Shown: positions 1 to 12,300 of the stretch, one piece after another
Layout: each line of letters opens with the position of its first letter
Numbering within the stretch: position 1 is the first letter of the stretch
Translations under genes and position numbers: made by a program
The notes under the pieces: generated by a model
What the model saw: only the letters and a program-made list of their open reading frames with translations
Told to the model about the DNA's origin: nothing
Databases searched by the model: none
NCBI RefSeq assembly: GCF_901709675.1
Contig: NC_051091.1
Location: forward strand, 6,484,967-6,548,966
Source: Syngnathus acus
Taxonomy: Eukaryota > Chordata > Actinopteri > Syngnathiformes > Syngnathidae
Direction of reading: 5' to 3'
DNA length: 64,000 nt

Positions 1-3000
1 AACAGTGGTGGACTTAATGGACTGCAATTACAAGCACACAGTTGTGCAGAAACAAAACACTTTGAGGGGTTTCCTGTTACAAATTGCTAGATAAGGTGAC
101 ACTGACCTCCGTTGTCATGCCAGAGAGCAAGCTGACACCATTTTGTCCACATCTACTTATTCAATCAACTCGCACACATGGACTAAGTTATGTGTCGAAT
201 ATTTCCTTTACTTTAAAGCTCACAACTAAACATTACTTTTGATCATAATATGAATATAATTTCAATATGTGCTCTGGAATTGTGACGCACGGAGTTCATT
301 AGAATTCAGAAGCTGACTGACTCAACCTATTGGGTCACAAAAGCTAAGCCTGACCTTGTTTCCATGGCAGCAATGCATCATGCTTTCAGAGTACAAATTC
401 TCTCTCTTCCCTTTACTAAGGTGCACAATTCATTCCATCACTGACTTGGAGGCCCAAAGGTCAAAGTATGAGTCATGGCTTGACGTTGGTTTTACCATCA
501 GCCATAGTTGAAAGGACTCCTACCCAAATCACTTCAAAATGCACATTTTCGGACTCGAGCTCCTCTAAATGACAAAACACAGCGGTGTTTTTGCCCCCTT
601 CCAGAAAGAAACGATGACGCAAGAAAGCTTAGCGCCTCCTTGCCAACAGACACACAGCTTTAGTTGTAAATCTGCTAAGTATCTATTGTGTGGCGCCGAC
701 CACCAGCGGCTTCTTGGGTCTCCTCAGCCACCTCCTCAAACTCACTCTAGTTTTTCTGTGCCCAAATAGCTAAAAGCTATTCATATGCTTTGGCGCTCTG
801 ACAGCTTTATTTGCCGGGGCCATCTTGTTAACACAATGAATAGCGGGCCCGGGCTGTGTTATGGAGATCGCACCGGGTTACCAAGGGGACAGACATCAGG
901 AAGCCATTCAGCCTTGGGTTAAAGCTCAACCTCAAACCTCCTTGTGCTACTGCAGCCATCCTTTTTCCTCCAGTGTCATTCACTCACAAATCCACAATCT
1001 GAAGTAAACCTGCATTTTTTTATGCACATTTTTATCATCTGTGCTGCATGGGAAATGAAGGATGCAAACAGCAATCTCCCTCTGCTTGAACTCTCCTTTG
1101 TAGTCTGACTCATGTCTGAACCGACCAAAGTGTTGCCAACAGGTCAAGTGAAACCTGGAGAAGAGCCCATTGCGAGTGCGTCGTATCACATAGCACATTT
1201 ACCACAAGCCTCGTTGTAATAAACCTGGTAAGGAGTCTCATTAGCTAAGGTAAGTATTAATAATGCAAAGGCAATGTGTTGTTGGATGAAAAAACTTCTC
1301 CTGTTCCTAACCCGCTTCAACAGCCAAGTGAGCTTACTAAATTGCAATGACGCACAAGCAGCCGGGTAGAAGAAATTCTGCTTCATACCGATGCTTGTGC
1401 GATTGGCACTGATCTGAAACCATTTTTTGAATACCTTTTAAGGTATAGAGTTTAATTTAAAGGTTTGGAATGTGTAACATGTCAAAAAAGTGACTTTGTT
1501 GGATACATTAGCAGTCTAGTCAATGTTTCACTACTTTTGTTTTGGTTGTGACATCATGCCTCCATTTTCACAGACGACCATTTCTAGTGATTAGAGAGAA
1601 ACGGTAACAATGTATAGTTTTCGCACAAATCAGCATTAGGACACGTTTTCAACAGTTTGTATTTTTAGGCACCAAAATGACATGATTGTTTTTAGTTCCT
1701 CAATTTTTGACACGTTGTTTATACCTCATTAATCACAGACACTGCATTATGAATTCATGCTTAGAAAGTTTGCAAAGTATTCTTAGCCTATCATAACATT
1801 ATTCCCACCATGCAAGATCTGGCTACGTTCAACAGACACACGAAACTATAATAAAGGGAAACTCCCGCCGGGCAGAATGAGACCTTGCAGATGCCAGCCG
1901 CTTGATTCAGCAGGAACATTCTTTAGGCAACCGGGAAAAAGTCGTTTCAGACTTCAGATTCTTCAGACAGAATTATTGGGACAAAAAGTCCTATTCCAGC
2001 ACAACTTTGGATCAGCTCAGATTGTAAAAGACAATTACAGTCATTTATTGCCGGCCACTGTCTTAATCTTGTCAGAACACTCGCAATGTGTTCTGTTTTT
2101 GTGTCAACTTAATTTAGATTCCATGTGGTGAAGATTCTTTTGCTAAGCTTGTTTCTCACTTACAGGCCTCTAGCACCCTCTTGTGGCAGCTCAGTATAAG
2201 CACATAAATGCACATAGGTGAGTTTCTCAGTGAAATTCCACAGAAAAAAATGCAAATAGGGAAAAGCAATTCAAGCAAGGGTGCCTGTGTACACCTCCAC
2301 CATTCAATAGTTAGCAATGAACTAGGAGCAGTCTAATTCTATTGCATTCCCATACATCAGCAGACGAGACGGACTAACATCATGGACAACAGTCCGCCTG
2401 CTGTCTTTGCCTCTCATATATCTAACCTCTTCTAGGTCACATGAAGTGCACCACATTCCACGGCACATAATTATGCCAGTACCTTGCAACAACGGAAAAA
2501 AAAATAGGAAAACAAGTTTATATTAGCCTGAAAGTGAGGCAGTAAATTCCTTGTGATGCTTTTTTTTTTTTTTTGTCCTGGACAAAACCTTGTTGGAGTT
2601 GTAAAACAGCCAGGCAGCCTCCAAAAGTCTCTGTCCACAGACAACGTTGATCCCTGTTTGCTGGAGGGGAAAGAAGTTTATTTTATTGTGAGCCAGCAAA
2701 GGCAGACAATTAAAGGCAGCATTCCTGCGCCTGCTGTTGCTCCTACAACAGTTTATTTTACAGCAAAGGAGTAGGACTGACCGTCCCGTTCTATTGTGGA
2801 TTTGACAAACCCACAGCTGCCATTTTCAAAAGTTTTGGGTTAGCTGTTATTTGTTTCGTGGCATGGCGACAACACAACAGCACAATAAACAGCCTCGCCG
2901 TACACTTTCTTCTGTGGACATAATTGCCAGTTCCTTGTTTAACTATCACACCGAGTAGGAATTTCCAAGCAGTACACATTGTACTCTAGGGTTTAGTTGT

Positions 3001-4740
3001 TTACATAAACGGTAGTTTCAGATAACATTCGAAGAGCTTGCGACATCTTCTTCCCACAACAAGAAGTGGGTATTCTCAGCGGGTTATGGGAGTCAGCTGA
3101 TATCGATCAACTAATGTGATGCTTTGCGTTTTGCATTGCTAGAGCAGAACTGCACACATTAGTCACACTTTCACACACTAACCTGAACCACCTGTGCTCC
3201 CAGGCAAGATGATGTTCTTTTAGAGTATCTCTAAGTAAATGCATGCTTTTCTAATGTTCCCTCCTGGAGCTATTAAGGAGAAAAACAATGGTTGTCTCTG
3301 AGTGGTGTAAGCAGATAAATGTTTAAAGGCACCTGACAATTCGATAGGCCTGAATGAATACTCGCTGTTGTTCTTGCAGAAAAGCAGACATTAGGATGAA
3401 TGTGCAGTCACATGACTTATTATTTGAACACTTGCTTGTGTCGGGACTGAAGGCAGCAATCATTCCTCATGCTGCCACCAAAAATTGGCATCACAAATTT
3501 CACCTATTTGCAAGATGAGTCCTAATAAGGTAAAACTCATGCAGATTACCTCCATTTGTGCAGAGAGAAGCCAGGACACTGCTCTTTGGAAGCACAGAGA
3601 GGAAGTCTTCTCTGTGGCTCATCAAATGACTTCAGCTTGGAAAACAAACAAAATGATCGTTTTGGTTTTAAAACAAGTTTCAGTCCGACAGATACCGCAG
3701 GCAAAATAGCATTAAATGCAAGCGATAAAAGAAAGCTGCGATTTATTAAACGTAAAATTGATTGCAAAAAAAAATAAAAATCCCATGGGATTAATGCAGT
3801 TTAAGTGTCTAACTTTATCATTACTGGAAAAAAAAATGACGTAAGTACTCACAAGGTAATTTTAAATAGATGTCATACAAACAATTTGTATTTGGGCTTA
3901 ATTGTGCCATTGAGACCAAACGTAACTTGATACCATTACTATAGCAACGGGACGCAAACGAATAAATTAAATCAAATTAAACTAACGAGTTAAATGCGAG
4001 ATCATTAGCGAGATCTTTTAATTATGAAAAGTGCCTCGCAGTGTCGGAGAAAAACTAGTTGTCAACATACCGGTCTGCAAGACGCTCTTTTCTTCAAGCT
4101 GCGACCAAACATGTCAAGCTGGTTCCAGGAGGACAGCAAAGCAGACAAAACTTGGACAGGGGAGAGTCGGGGTTCTTGTTCACTTGCAACTTGTGACAAG
4201 GGGGGGAAAGTTGCTGTCAAGGAACAGCCTTCATTTGGAATGTTCCGGGTCACAACTCCACCCGGTCCGCACACGGCCAATCAAGGACCGGCAAAAAAAA
4301 AAAAAAAAAAACTCTCTAAATTCATCGAAATAAAACTCATCACAAAAGTTGTAAAAAGTAGAATTCCCAAATAGCTTTTCTTATCTCAAAGGCATTTGAA
4401 CATCTTCAAACTTTTCAAACTTCTTGCAGAAGTGAAACTGAAAGATTCAGAAATAATGGGATAGTACACAAAATTAAAAGTAATTAAAAATTAAATTAGC
4501 CATCTATAATTGGACATTTCAAGATTTGTCAAGCAAGTCTTGATTAAGTCTCTGAAGATTAATGTGAGGAATAGCGATGACAGTGTCTGACCCTGGGGCG
4601 CATTACTTATTAAGTCCCCGTCATTAAATCCAAATTAAAGCATTTAAACGCGCCTACAAGAAATGAAACTCATTTCTAGAAGTAATATAAGATATCACAG
4701 GAAGTTTAAACAGGGCGGTCCAGATACAGACGAGATGGAC
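1..4740. other. Intergenic DNA downstream of adamts9, no gene seen
   Basis: AT-rich sequence past the 3' end of adamts9. Open frames are short, lack splice context and resemble no family I know. It contains simple homopolymers (T run near 2562-2576, A run near 4294-4312). I see no RNA gene or recognisable transposon. Confidence 0.6.
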
Positions 4741-4872
4741 TTCCATCCATCCAGCCATCCACCCACCCAACCCCATCCGTCCATCCGTCCATCCATCCGT
4801 CCGTCCGTCCGTCCGTCCGTCCATCCATCCATCCATCCATCCATCCATCCATCCATCCATCCATCCATCCAT
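4741..4872. repeat. TCCA/TCCG tetranucleotide microsatellite
   Basis: An interrupted array of CCAT units with an inner block of CCGT units. It stays open in several frames, giving spurious Asp-Gly-Trp-Met or His-Pro-Ser-Ile reading frames on the two strands. These are not genes. Confidence 0.95.
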
Positions 4873-5096
4873 GAGACCTGTGTCTCACATCGTCTCACCA
4901 GTGCAGTCCAGAAAAGTCTGTCAGCGCCTTTTGGAGTTCAAAGAGCAGCAATCCGCAAGGTATCCAACGTGACACTGTGTAGGGAATGTCTTGTACAGAC
5001 TCAAGCAGCTCAGCTCTAATCCTTGTGAGAAGGTCCACCAAAACAAGACATAGCCATGCACAAGGAAGTCAGCTTACTGTATGTACAGCACATATT

Positions 5097-5102
5097 TTTA
5101 TT
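5097..5102 (-). terminator. Candidate distal polyadenylation signal of adamts9
   Basis: AATAAA on the minus strand, about 1.14 kb past the adamts9 stop, followed by TG-containing sequence. It would give a 3' UTR of roughly 1.1 kb. A second AATAAA at 5735-5740 would give a shorter one. The sequence alone does not say which is used. Confidence 0.45.
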
Positions 5103-6242
5103 TTATATCCGGGAAGACTGCATTGTGAAGACATCCAGTACATATTGAAATACAAAACACGAGTTTACAAATGATGCAAAGGTGACAGATTTTAATGCCT
5201 ATAAACATATCTCTTGATACTGCATTGAAATTCATAGACACAAGTACATTCACAAGACAAGTTAAAAATAAATATTGGTATTTCTAATAAAGCATATTTC
5301 ACATTGTGATAAGTTTACAAATATACCTGATTAAAACGTGGCAATTGCATAGAAACAAGATAAATACATTTCAAGATTACAATAATCCCTTTTTTGATGT
5401 CACCTGAAGGCCTGTTGGCCTGAAGGATACAACTGAGAGGTATGGAAATATAAAAAGTGCACCTTGATCGGTTCATGAAGGGCAATATGCGACAGGTGAT
5501 AACGGCAGAACATCAAATGAACAAGTTGGACACGCACAATAAAGTAGAATAAAGTACAGAAGGTAACAGTTAACAGCATTCACATGCGGCACAAACTACT
5601 TGTGAGGTCTCTCCATGGACGGAACTGTGGAGAACATCTGCAGGGTATCTCCTGGAGTTTTATTGGTCGGAGGTAAAATCCTTCTCTCAAGCTTCACCAG
5701 TGACGATAACCTGTGTTCTCTCAAGGCCCGTTATTTTATTTTGTCACGCTACCTCACATGGAGGTTTTAAAATGCAGTGTTTGAAGGAATATGCATATAT
5801 GAATCACAGAACCATGCACCATCTCTAAATCAAAAATCAAATGTATAATTATCTACGAAATAAAAGGCACATTCTGGCAAAGGGACATTGGGTCCCTCAA
5901 CAAAATAAATCACAAAAAAGTATTAAATGAGGAGTAGGTCTACAATAAATAAGATATATATTACAGACGCACATACTTTTACAGCAACGACACAAAATTA
6001 AATGATAGACGGTTAACCCCCCCATACAAAAGTCACGATGGATGGATTTGCGCTATGTGGAGCACGTCACACTGAAATGGAGGGATGTTCTGACAAGAGA
6101 AGCACCTGACTGACAAAATATCACAAGCAGCTTGCATGACAACATTTTTGCAGGAAATGCCGCACAAGAGCAGCCACGGGCTTTTAGTCATGGCAGAGAA
6201 TTATAAATATTATTCAACATCTTGCATACGTGTTTCCCGACA
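5103..6242 (-). other. adamts9: Probable adamts9 3' untranslated region
   Basis: The sequence between the adamts9 stop codon and the distal AATAAA is AT-rich with no convincing open frame. UTR status is inferred from position. Confidence 0.5.
5735..5740 (-). terminator. Candidate proximal polyadenylation signal of adamts9
   Basis: AATAAA on the minus strand about 500 bases past the stop codon. It is an alternative to the signal at 5097-5102. Confidence 0.35.
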
Positions 6243-6332
6243 CTAGGCCACTGTAATGTGGAGAAGAGAAGATGCTGCTGGAGTACATTTGCCACAGTAG
6301 CCTCCACATGTTCCTAACACTCTGCTGCCATC
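6243..6332 (-). CDS. adamts9: adamts9 exon 39: end of GON domain and stop (aa 1904-1932)
   Basis: [20 protein letters not shown], then SSLLHITVA and TAG. The CGGYCGKC motif is the conserved close of the GON domain; the last dozen residues look lineage-specific. Acceptor gcccacag. Confidence 0.92.
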   Translation of the reverse strand, partial: DGSRVLGTCGGYCGKCTPAASSLLHITVA

Positions 6333-9300
6333 CTGTGGGCACACAAGGAATGACACCAGTTTTATGTATTGGACTGTATGATACATAATACAATCAAGGT
6401 GGAAAAAAAACAAGCTAACTGACGTTTTGAATGAAAAACAAAGTTATTAAAAGTTTAAAAGGATCTGCCCCTTGAGACACGGCTCTGTTACACGATACCT
6501 GAGATTTCCTTATATCAGCCACAGCATAATTGCCTTGGGAGGTCCACAAGGTGTCTGCAGCCACTTTAAAACCTGTTCCGGAAAGGTTGATGCTGAAGCG
6601 CCCCTGAAGGTACCAAAAACATCCATCCATTAGTAAATGATCATATCATATAGGTGTATTTAAAACTGTAATGTTTAAGTATCATAGAGAAAACATGCAT
6701 TATTGTAGATGCTCATTTCAACAGTTTATGTCGTTCTCACCTGTGGGCACTGGGAGGCGCTGTAGCAGTCCCCCGCTGTGCCAAATGGAACCCGGTTGCC
6801 TTCAGGGGTCAATGAAAATTGCCAATCTGTAGCTACAGTAAATGATTGAGAATGGAAAGAATATGATGTGACAGGCTATTTTCAGAAAAACAAACACACA
6901 CTGAAGGTAAGGTTGAATTTCTGGACTAGCAAAATCCTAATACCACAAGGATTAAGCAGAGGTTATTTACTCGAAATCTTTACTTTGGACAGCACTTCTA
7001 TTTTTAAAGTCTGCAATACGAGTAGAACAGGATCTTGGCCACCCTAGTCTTGTAATTGTGTGTAATTGTTTAAATGAACATTGAGGACATCTTGAGTCCA
7101 TTAACCCTTCGTGAGCATGGCTGTAATTAAATGGCAGGGGATGCGCTTATTTGAGAGTAAGGCAGGATGCTTTAAAGTTTGGATCACATATAGTGAGAGT
7201 GATGGTATACATCCCCATAATTATCTCAGGATGTTGTTTTGTTTGCGGCCCCCTCATTAAGAGCTGCGAAGCTGCGCAAATGTGCACGGGTGACTCACTG
7301 ATGATGTTCATCTTGTTCAGGTCCAGGCGGACCTTGGAGAAGGTGGTGAAGCCGGAAGCGGCGTAGTCCCTCCGACAGTCGCAGTCTTCTCTTCTGGACT
7401 GGTTGGATGGACACTGGGAAGGGTCATTGAGCCTGGACACACAAAACAAAACACGCACGCACACACACACGCACACACACACGCAAACACACACACACCT
7501 GAGATGTGTTTTATATTTCCAGGCTGCTTTTGCTTTGTGGCACGGTTCGCTTGCAGTTTACCTGAAGCCAAAGATCTCCGAAAAATTTTCCCCCTCTCCT
7601 GTTGTCAAGGTGATATATTCCCGTGGATTCTCTGTCTGCATTCCTGCACAGTAGACCTGAGGAGGAAAATGAAGAATAGAAGTAGGCAAAGATAAAATAT
7701 GAAAGGATCTTGAGAAGCCAAAATAAACACAATTCTTTATTTTATAAACTGCAAAATGTATTTTGTGGAATTGCCTCCAACAGTGTTGCCAAATATGGTG
7801 CAGCCAACAGTGAATTCGAATCAACTTTTATGTGATTATAGACGTGCTAATGTTCAAGTATGAAACGAATTCTGTGTATTTTCTATTATGTGAATTATTT
7901 CTTCATTTATTCATACATCTGAACAAACTAAAAAAAAATTACCTTGAGAGTATTTCCTTGAATATTCAGTAAATGGTCACCATCTGTTAAAACGCCTTTC
8001 ATGTGCTGGACATCCTGGCAGCTTGTAGGCAAATGGCCTTGGGATGAAGAAAAAAAAAAAAAAAAAAGGATGCAACTTTAGATAAGCTACTAAATAAGGT
8101 GAAATGAAAAATTGAAGTGTTGGACATCTGCTTGTCAGTCTCTGATGAGAAAAGACTCACAGCTCAGGTTTCTGCAGACTTTCCTGGTTTCTGGCATGGC
8201 ATCGAGTGAGCATTTTTTACTTCGCTGGCCATCTGCTTTCACACACTGCACGGCCCTCTCCATCACTCCATCTCCACAGCTTGCTGAGCACTACAAAGGA
8301 AGTGGAGAAGCGTGCAAGTGGGCGAAATGAGCTCTTATGTGTATTTCTGTCCTTTTAAGATCTTTCATCTGGTCAATGTTAGTTTGGGGTTTACTCACCG
8401 GTCCCCATGTTCCAACCCTCCACTCATGCAGAGGTGCACAAGACTTCAGGTGACAAGGCTTGTACCTCTCAGGGGGCGTCCCAGGACAGTTGGAAAGAGA
8501 CTGATGACCATACTCATAATTATCTTTCTCCATGTGTACCTCACTGCAGGAGATCAGACGCTGGCGGTAGCCCTGGCCACAGCTGACTGAACACTAGGAA
8601 ATAAAAGTACATTTTTGTGCGTGAGCATGTAGACACTGGACATGATGCGGGCTTGTCTGAGGCTCACCTCAGTCCATTCTCCTGTGATCCAGACAAACTC
8701 ACAGGCTTGTGCGTTGCAGCTTTCGATATCTGGAGGTCTGATTTGGTTCACACAGTACATTTCATGGACATCACGCTTGTGCTCGTCCACGCATTGTAAG
8801 TCTCGTCTTCTGTGGCCCGATCCACAAGATTTACTGCACTGAAGTGGAGACAACATGGGAGAAAGTAGGTAACAAGTAAATAGAGGTTACAGTCCATGAT
8901 TTCGATGTAGCATCTTAGCATATACTGGAACTTTGATGGAAATTGTACACAAGAGTGGACATGACCAAGACCCGACTGAAGATCTTGCATGACCTCGCAC
9001 AGACGAAAGAATTGACGTTCTTCAGACATTATACAAGAGACCCGGGTAAGCTCCACTTGCGTCACATTTACAGCTGCAGCTGATTCCAGCTGGCCTTCAT
9101 CACTTCCTACGCAGGACTCATGTCAAACAAGTGAAATACCTGGAAATGTTATTGAGCTGTGCAGCTGTTCTGAGGAATGCGAATGAGCTAACCCGTCACA
9201 ACAATCACCCTATGGCTACGTCGGTGAAAGGGACGATAGATTAGTGGACGATGATATATTTCCAAAATATGTGATCATGACATGGTTTCAGCTTTAATTA

Positions 9301-12300
9301 AGGGGAGAGCTGCCCGAGAGTCTCATCCGCCCATTCATAAAATAAAAAGAAGTTGATGGGAATATTTGTCGAGGGGATGTCATTAATTTCTACGATGAAT
9401 TTTCTCGTCGCTGGGAAGTAAAGAGTTAAAATGCCAAATTTTCCTAAGGAAGGTAGGGTAGGACCAAGTGGGTCACTCGAAGATGGCGCGAAAGGAAAGT
9501 TAAAACACATCCACACACACACGCACATGTGCAAATTCCAGATAAATAAATCTTTATAAATCAAAACATGGCTTGCCATGTCTATTTTTAGCGCTGGACA
9601 GGTTGAGGTTGCTCAGAGAGTTCTAAAGGGGGTCAATATTTGCCTTGCCCAGGTTGCGGTCAACCCATAGTCCTGATTCGCCCAATTAGACACTTTGCAA
9701 AGCGTGCAAAAAAATGTTTTGCTGGAGAAACAAAAGCATATGATTCCCATCAGTGAACGAAGCGAGGAGTATCCCTCCTCCTTTTCCCCGGCTCTTGCTA
9801 CTCGAGCAGACAAGCAAACAGCTTTGACTCAGAACCTCATCAGAAATTTCTCTCCAAGCTCCAATAGCAAACACAAAGCAGATTTTCATCCAGAAAGCAA
9901 TTTTCCTACCGCCTGCCAGTCTCCTTCTCTCCACTGGTAGCGTGAGGGACATTCAGCAACGTGACAGCTTTGACTGGACGGCGGGCGGGAGCGCTGGGGG
10001 CAGTCGGACTCAAGCGGGCTCCTTCGGGTACCAGTGTGGCACATCACCTCCCGCCGCTGGATACCGTCACCGCAGGATGCTGAGCACTGGATGAAGAACA
10101 GGTACTGCTTCATAACAATACAGGATCGTAACTTGACTGTGTGTAAGATGAACACGTGAGGCTGATGAATGACAAAGATAGTCGTGTCAAATTCAGTTCT
10201 TTTGTTGTATTCTGTAATGCAATCAAATTCAAATATGTCATTCATTTTTGTGCTGCATCACTTGTGCATGGTCATTTTTATCTTTCCTCTACAATTATAT
10301 ATCAAAGCTCTGTTGTAAAGCCAAATTAGCCAAATTATTTATCATCTTGGCTCTCAATAAAAAAATGAGCATTGATGAAGAAATATTTGATTTCAGTAAA
10401 CGGGTTCTAATTTTCACCCATATTTATCACATGACATTTCAGCAGTCGAAACCAAAATGTGCATATCACATACTATAATGTTCAAATTAAAAAGTTGAAA
10501 AGTTGGTCCAGTAGTTTCAGTTAAATAAAATAGATCATTTAATTTTTTCACCCCACTTGCACACACCATTTCTTTTGTGTATTTTTGTGCCAGTCAGCAG
10601 GATTTGAACAGCGCACAATTCAGATGCAGGCAATATGTATTTTGCTGAGAGAACACTGATCATTTGCTCGTGGCTCTTAGGTAATGCACAAATGATGGCC
10701 ATTGTTCATCAGTCAGAGTTCACTTTCAACATACAATCGATCATTTGTAGCAATTTTCAACTGAATAGCTTTGTATGAGGGTAGTGAAGCTGCTCAAATA
10801 TAAAAATGTTTTATAGAGGTGTAATTTATTTTTTAAAAATACTAGGGATCCCAATTCCACATTGTGTAACTCTCAACATAGACGTACTGTATTTGACATT
10901 CATTTCTTCTCGCATTTATTCCATCCATCGGCACAATGCAACAGTTCTTCAGCGCAGTTAAGTGGTTAACACGTTGTCTCGCCCCATTCCATTCAAAGTG
11001 TTTCTTCAGAAACCACAAAAATGTTGCAGTGGCACTGCACCAAGAAACAACCTGTTTTTCTTGTATGACTCATGTGACATTACTGTAGCAGATCCACCCA
11101 AACACACTCCGTAAGATATATTCGCTTGTTCAGATCGGTGGCATACAACAAGCTCACATTGTCCGACACTGAGAAGAAACAATCATGAGGGTCTTCGTTG
11201 TCCTCCTGCTGCTGGCGCTGTTGGCCATAACTGCTTGTGTCATGGCTGCTGAAGGTATGCACTATTAGAGACATTTGACAGAAATCTGACAAAATTTCTT
11301 ATGCGGGACAGATTCTATGTACAGAACAATGCGTGAGATTTGCGTCATCACCAGGCCAGTTGCCCCGTTATGTGATACACTGTTAAAAAAAAAAAAACGA
11401 GTTCCCTTAACTACGAGGGACCCTGGAAATGTATAAAATATTGGTGTGATAGCAAAACGGAAGTTTTCTGGTGTGGGTTCTTGAGACTTTATGATGAGTC
11501 GAAATTGTGATATGCACCAAATGTCAAATGTAATTGAGATAACTGTCGGAATTGATTTAAACGTCAGAGCCAATGAGACCGATTGGAGGCGCGCCAGACA
11601 CAACTCACCATCAACACAAGTGACGGGTCTTTAGAAACAGGATTTATAGCAGTCATTGAAAGAAAGTGGCTGTAATCAAACGTTGTCTTGAAAAGTCATT
11701 TGAGAAATGTTTCGGGTTACTTTCTTTGCAGTCGAAAAGATGGAGCTGCCCAAGAATGGATATCCACCGAGCCTCCAATCAGAGCAGCTCGCGAACTCAA
11801 ACCTACGAGGCATCCGATCACAGAGTCTAGGGCCCCCACAGGGCATCCGATCACAGAGTCTAGGGCCCCCAACGGGCATCCGATCAAGGCGCCAGCTGCA
11901 AAACACCGATGGAAGACGCGGCAGACACGGCACACAAGGCTGACGCGACAGAGCAATCTATAGATAGGAATCTATTTTTATGTCAGGAAGATCCTCAGAA
12001 AGAGTTTCAAATCTCACAATAAACTTTTCCATGACAATTTAAAAGGTGTCCCAGGTGTCTTTATAACACGTCCGAGTCAATTAATCGACCTTAACCCGAA
12101 AGAGTATGCATTTTACCTCCCGAAGAGGCAACTGAAGGCAGAACCCCCCAGAAACAAACTAGAACTAAAAGTGGCTGCAGTAAAAGTCTGGAAAAACATT
12201 TCATATGAAGAATGCAACCGTCAATGAGTTGTTTTCATAATGCCCATCTAGAAGGTTTTGCTCACGCGAACAGTCGGTAGTTTCAAACAAGGTGCTCCGT

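Noticed and set aside
4024-4374. A 116-codon plus-strand open frame rich in Lys at its end
   Set aside because: It reads through a poly-A run, has a competing frame of similar length and resembles no known protein.
4654-5019. Overlapping open frames encoding Asp-Gly-Trp-Met or His-Pro-Ser-Ile repeats
   Set aside because: They are translations of a tetranucleotide microsatellite, open in several frames on both strands.
11676-11963. Minus-strand and second plus-strand open frames over peptide gene exon 2 (also at 14157-14420)
   Set aside because: The 33-base repeat lacks stops in several frames. Only the chosen plus frame joins in phase to the signal-peptide exon and ends before the polyadenylation signal.
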